This document shows, in pieces, positions 61,454 to 64,000 of a DNA stretch of 64,000 nt. The stretch covers positions 88,614,862 through 88,678,861 of the forward strand of contig NC_065535.1 of assembly GCF_932294415.1 (NCBI RefSeq). The letters are read 5' to 3'. How positions within the stretch are numbered: position 1 is the stretch's first letter; the number at the start of each line of letters is the position of its first letter. This DNA is from Quercus robur. Taxonomy: Eukaryota; Streptophyta; Magnoliopsida; Fagales; Fagaceae. The notes beneath the pieces were generated by a model that worked only from the letters and a program-made list of their open reading frames with translations, made no database searches and had not been told where the DNA came from. Made by a program: the position numbers and the translations under genes.

Positions 61454-63809
61454 TCCTTCGTTCATAGTTTATTTATTTATTTATAAAGTCTTTTATTCAT
61501 AGTTTGGGTATACTTTCTTTTTACAAAAAAAAAAAACAAATATATAAATATATATATATATATATTTCATTAGAGAAATATTTCACCATAAAATTTCAAA
61601 AATCTCATCTCATAAATGTTTGAGGTAAGAAAGTAAATTCAGTGGTATATTTAAATTAAAAACCAATAAAAATCTGTCAACTAAAATTTGTTGTGAAAAT
61701 ATTATGAACATGGTGTTGAGGGCCATTTGCGGAAGCCCAGGCAAACAGAAAAGCCCAATAATGAGGGCTACAAAGAATTGACAAGGTAAATAACAAAAAA
61801 CCCATTAGGCCCAAACAGCAGGAATAATGGATCACATGCTCAACAAATAAATAAATGGGTCTTGAAGAAGCAAGCGGGCTCAAAGAAGCCAGGAAAGAAA
61901 GAAATAGCATCTCATGGGCAGAGTATGAGGTAGAAAAGTGAGAAAGGGCCGCCGCAGACCCAAGACAATGCAAACTAAGAGAGTAAGGGGTTTATAGCAG
62001 GCCTATGAACCCCAAAGATAAGGATAAGGTTATTGGGCCGGGGAAGCCCAATGAAGTTAGTAAAAAGCCCATGGGAGTGTGGAATTAGCAAACGGGCCGA
62101 GGAAACCAAAAGAAAGCAATCGGGCCATGGATGCCCAAAGGAAAAGCCCAAAGGGACATAGGAGCCCATGAGTAAAAGCAAAAACAGTGCCTACAACAGG
62201 CCATTGAGAAAAGGGATGAACGGCTGGCCCAAAAAGAGGGCCAGCAGGATTAAGTTATTACGGCAGGAATAACAATTCAACGTGGCAGGCAATAAAGAAA
62301 ATCAAAGGTGGGCCAAAGAAATGTAAAGTCCATTATCATAAGAGGCCTAGCTCCTGAATGGAGCGAAAAACCAAAGGAAAACCCACATGAAAGGCCAGGA
62401 AACGCAGACGGAGAGTCTCCAGGTCGCGGCAGACGCATGAGCAACAGGCAGACTCTTGGACAAATTTGAAAGGGAAGCACGCGCAAGGCCCAGGCACCAC
62501 CAACCTGTACCCAGCCAATATAGGACATGGTGGGGCCATGGGCCAGAGGTAAGAGGTAAATGGGGTATGGTTTGGTGGTGGGGAGAGGGGAAAAGATCTA
62601 TTTGCGACTCCTGCCTAAGCCTCTTTTGGGAGGTATGTCCTGTTGGGATGATAGACCACCCAAAAGAGGCAAGTTTGAGGGGGAACCGTTGGGCGCATGC
62701 TCTGAGAGTAGAGAGAGAAAACATTAATATCGTGGTAGGAAGAAATGCTACGGTATACAGAGGAATAAAACAAACCCGCCTCTGTCTGGCAAGGGTGGAT
62801 GTCGCACAGTCCTGGTGGTCGGCAAGTACATCCAGACCAGACAAAGGTGGTTAAGGGGTAAAACGGTAAAACACTAGCCACGGTAGACGTTATAAAAAAG
62901 CTCTTGTCGTGCCCTGTACAAGGGGATCGAAAACAGAGTATATTTTCGGAGTGAAAGGAAAAAACAGAGCAAAAGGAAAAAGAAAAAAAATAAGAAAGAA
63001 AACAGAAAGGAAAAGAAAGGAAAACTAAGAAAAAGGGGAGTTAGTTCAATAGGGCATGCACCCATAGATCGGTTTCTCTCTCTCCCCCTCCAAATCTTAC
63101 CTTTTTCCAAAACGCATAACAAAGACTCTTTCTTTTGGGCAACAACCATTCAGGTCCGACTCCCTCAAAATCATTAATCCCCACGGCAGGATCTTTTTCC
63201 TGGGGGGGTTATTTGCATTGAGAATAGGCGTTCTCTCCTCTTTGGCTTTGCTGCGACAGACTAAGTTTAAAACTTAATTTATGCCCATTTAAATTAGCCA
63301 GTATTATTTTCTTCATTTTTATCTGTGATTGATATCATTATGACTGTAATCATGCTTTATTAGCAAGGAATGTATAGCCGTTTATTTAAATAAGTCAAAG
63401 TACCCTGTTTTAGTTATATCTGTGTGCCGTAACTCATCTGCAACAGTTCTGCTTGCCGTAAACTTGCTCCTGGCAGACAAGGCATAAGTTTGTGCACAAA
63501 CCAGCCCAAGTTGAGTTACAACTGGACCGGCCCTAACTCCCTTACTCAGAAACACTAGGGCCCATCACTGCAGGAGACAGTCCAGCCCATTACCGCAGGA
63601 GACAACCCAACATACCATATCATACAAAAAAGGCCCCTACACATGACACTTTCCTTCGTTCATAGTTTATTTATTTATAAAGTCTTTTATTCATAGTTTG
63701 GGTATACTTTCTTTTTACAAAAAAAAAAAAAATATATATATATATATATATTTCATTAGAGAAATATTTCACCATAAAATTTCAAAAATCTCATCTCATA
63801 AATGTTTGA
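61359..63809. repeat. 265-bp tandem duplication interrupted by a solo LTR
   Basis: Unit 1 is 61359-61623. Unit 2 is 61624-61713 plus 63642-63809. They share TAAATTCAGTGGTATATTT, CTTTCCTTCGTTCATAGTTT and CACCATAAAATTTCAAAAAT, so unit 2 was whole before the LTR entered. Confidence 0.85.
61714..63641 (+). mobile_element. Solo LTR, 1.9 kb
   Basis: 1928 bp from TGTTGAGGGCC to GGCCCCTACA. The ends are TG...CA with inverted GGCC-rich termini. Flanks are CATGG and CATGA, a 5-bp duplication with one change. A TATAAAAAAG at 62891-62900 fits an LTR promoter on the plus strand. No gag or pol is present, so this is the product of LTR-LTR recombination. The frames inside it are not genes. Superfamily not certain; the length suggests Ty3/gypsy. 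Confidence 0.8.
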
Positions 63810-63962
63810 ATTGGCGGTTAATAATTTAAAATGGAGTGTCTTTTGTCCAATTTCTCAATCTAATTTGAAAAAAAAAATTATTATTATAATACTCATCTCC
63901 TTCCAACGGTTCAAACTTCATACCATTCTATTTCTTCTTCTTCCTCAAGAACACAGAGCACA

Positions 63963-64000
63963 ATGCAGCAGCTCATTCACTTCAAACCCCATTCCCACCT
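63963..64000 (+). CDS. Possible start of a plus-strand gene (cut by window end)
   Basis: An ATG at 63963 opens the frame MQQLIHFKPHSH to the window edge. It follows a CT-rich leader (TTCTATTTCTTCTTCTTCCT) typical of plant 5' UTRs. Thirteen codons are too few to identify a product, and chance is possible. Confidence 0.3.
   Translation, partial: MQQLIHFKPHSH

Noticed and set aside
61677-63149. Several frames of 60-165 codons in the solo LTR
   Set aside because: They overlap on both strands in GC-rich LTR sequence and match no gag or pol domain.
1-64000. tRNA, rRNA and CRISPR features
   Set aside because: The only tRNA-like signals are the SINE A/B boxes and primer-binding sites. No cloverleaf gene, rRNA or regularly spaced array was seen.

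Overview
The window is plant nuclear DNA from a eudicot, probably a woody species. Genes are intron-rich and sparse, the sequence is AT-rich, and retrotransposons, hAT, Mutator-like and Helitron elements and MITEs fill most of the rest. Some LTR sequences resemble families I associate with Fagaceae and other Fagales, but that is an impression and not a test.

Three host genes can be modelled. (1) An LRR receptor kinase on the minus strand (16851-20565, 2 exons, 976 aa) has a non-RD kinase domain. (2) An F-box/LRR protein lies on the plus strand (25521-27700, 3 exons, about 544 aa). (3) A nuclear gene for a phage-type organellar RNA polymerase lies on the minus strand (44304-59690). Its 19 exons join in frame to 982 aa with all catalytic motifs, and it best fits plastid RpoTp/RPOT3. 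In Arabidopsis, as I recall, RPOT3 (At2g24120) and an LRR-RLK (At2g24130) are neighbours, so the kinase and polymerase are probably an ancient linked pair. Here about 24 kb of repeats and the F-box gene separate them.

Layout. 0-0.9 kb: 5' end of a minus-strand copia element (gag, primer site, LTR). 0.9-4.1 kb: a rearranged copy of the RPOT3 tail, broken by a hAT and a LINE. 7.6-9.6 kb: a non-autonomous Helitron. 11.3-15.0 kb: a nearly intact hAT transposon whose transposase has one premature stop. 15.6-20.6 kb: the kinase and a truncated duplicate of its last exon. 22.3-24.5 kb: a second RPOT3-tail copy split by a Mutator-like foldback element. 25.5-27.7 kb: the F-box gene. 30.2-31.1 kb: Helitron ends and a hAT-type MITE. 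31.5-36.4 kb: a decayed Ty3/gypsy element. 38.2-40.8 kb: a 2.6-kb inverted repeat carrying intron-containing gene-like sequence. 41.2-42.6 kb: three nested elements. 44.3-59.7 kb: RPOT3, with LINE, SINE and MITE insertions in its introns. 61.7-63.6 kb: a long solo LTR. A new plus-strand gene may begin at 63963.

The kinase is predicted to act at the plasma membrane, the F-box protein in an SCF ubiquitin ligase, and RPOT3 in plastid transcription. Nothing suggests a shared pathway. The most unusual structure is the large palindrome, which would give long double-stranded RNA if transcribed.
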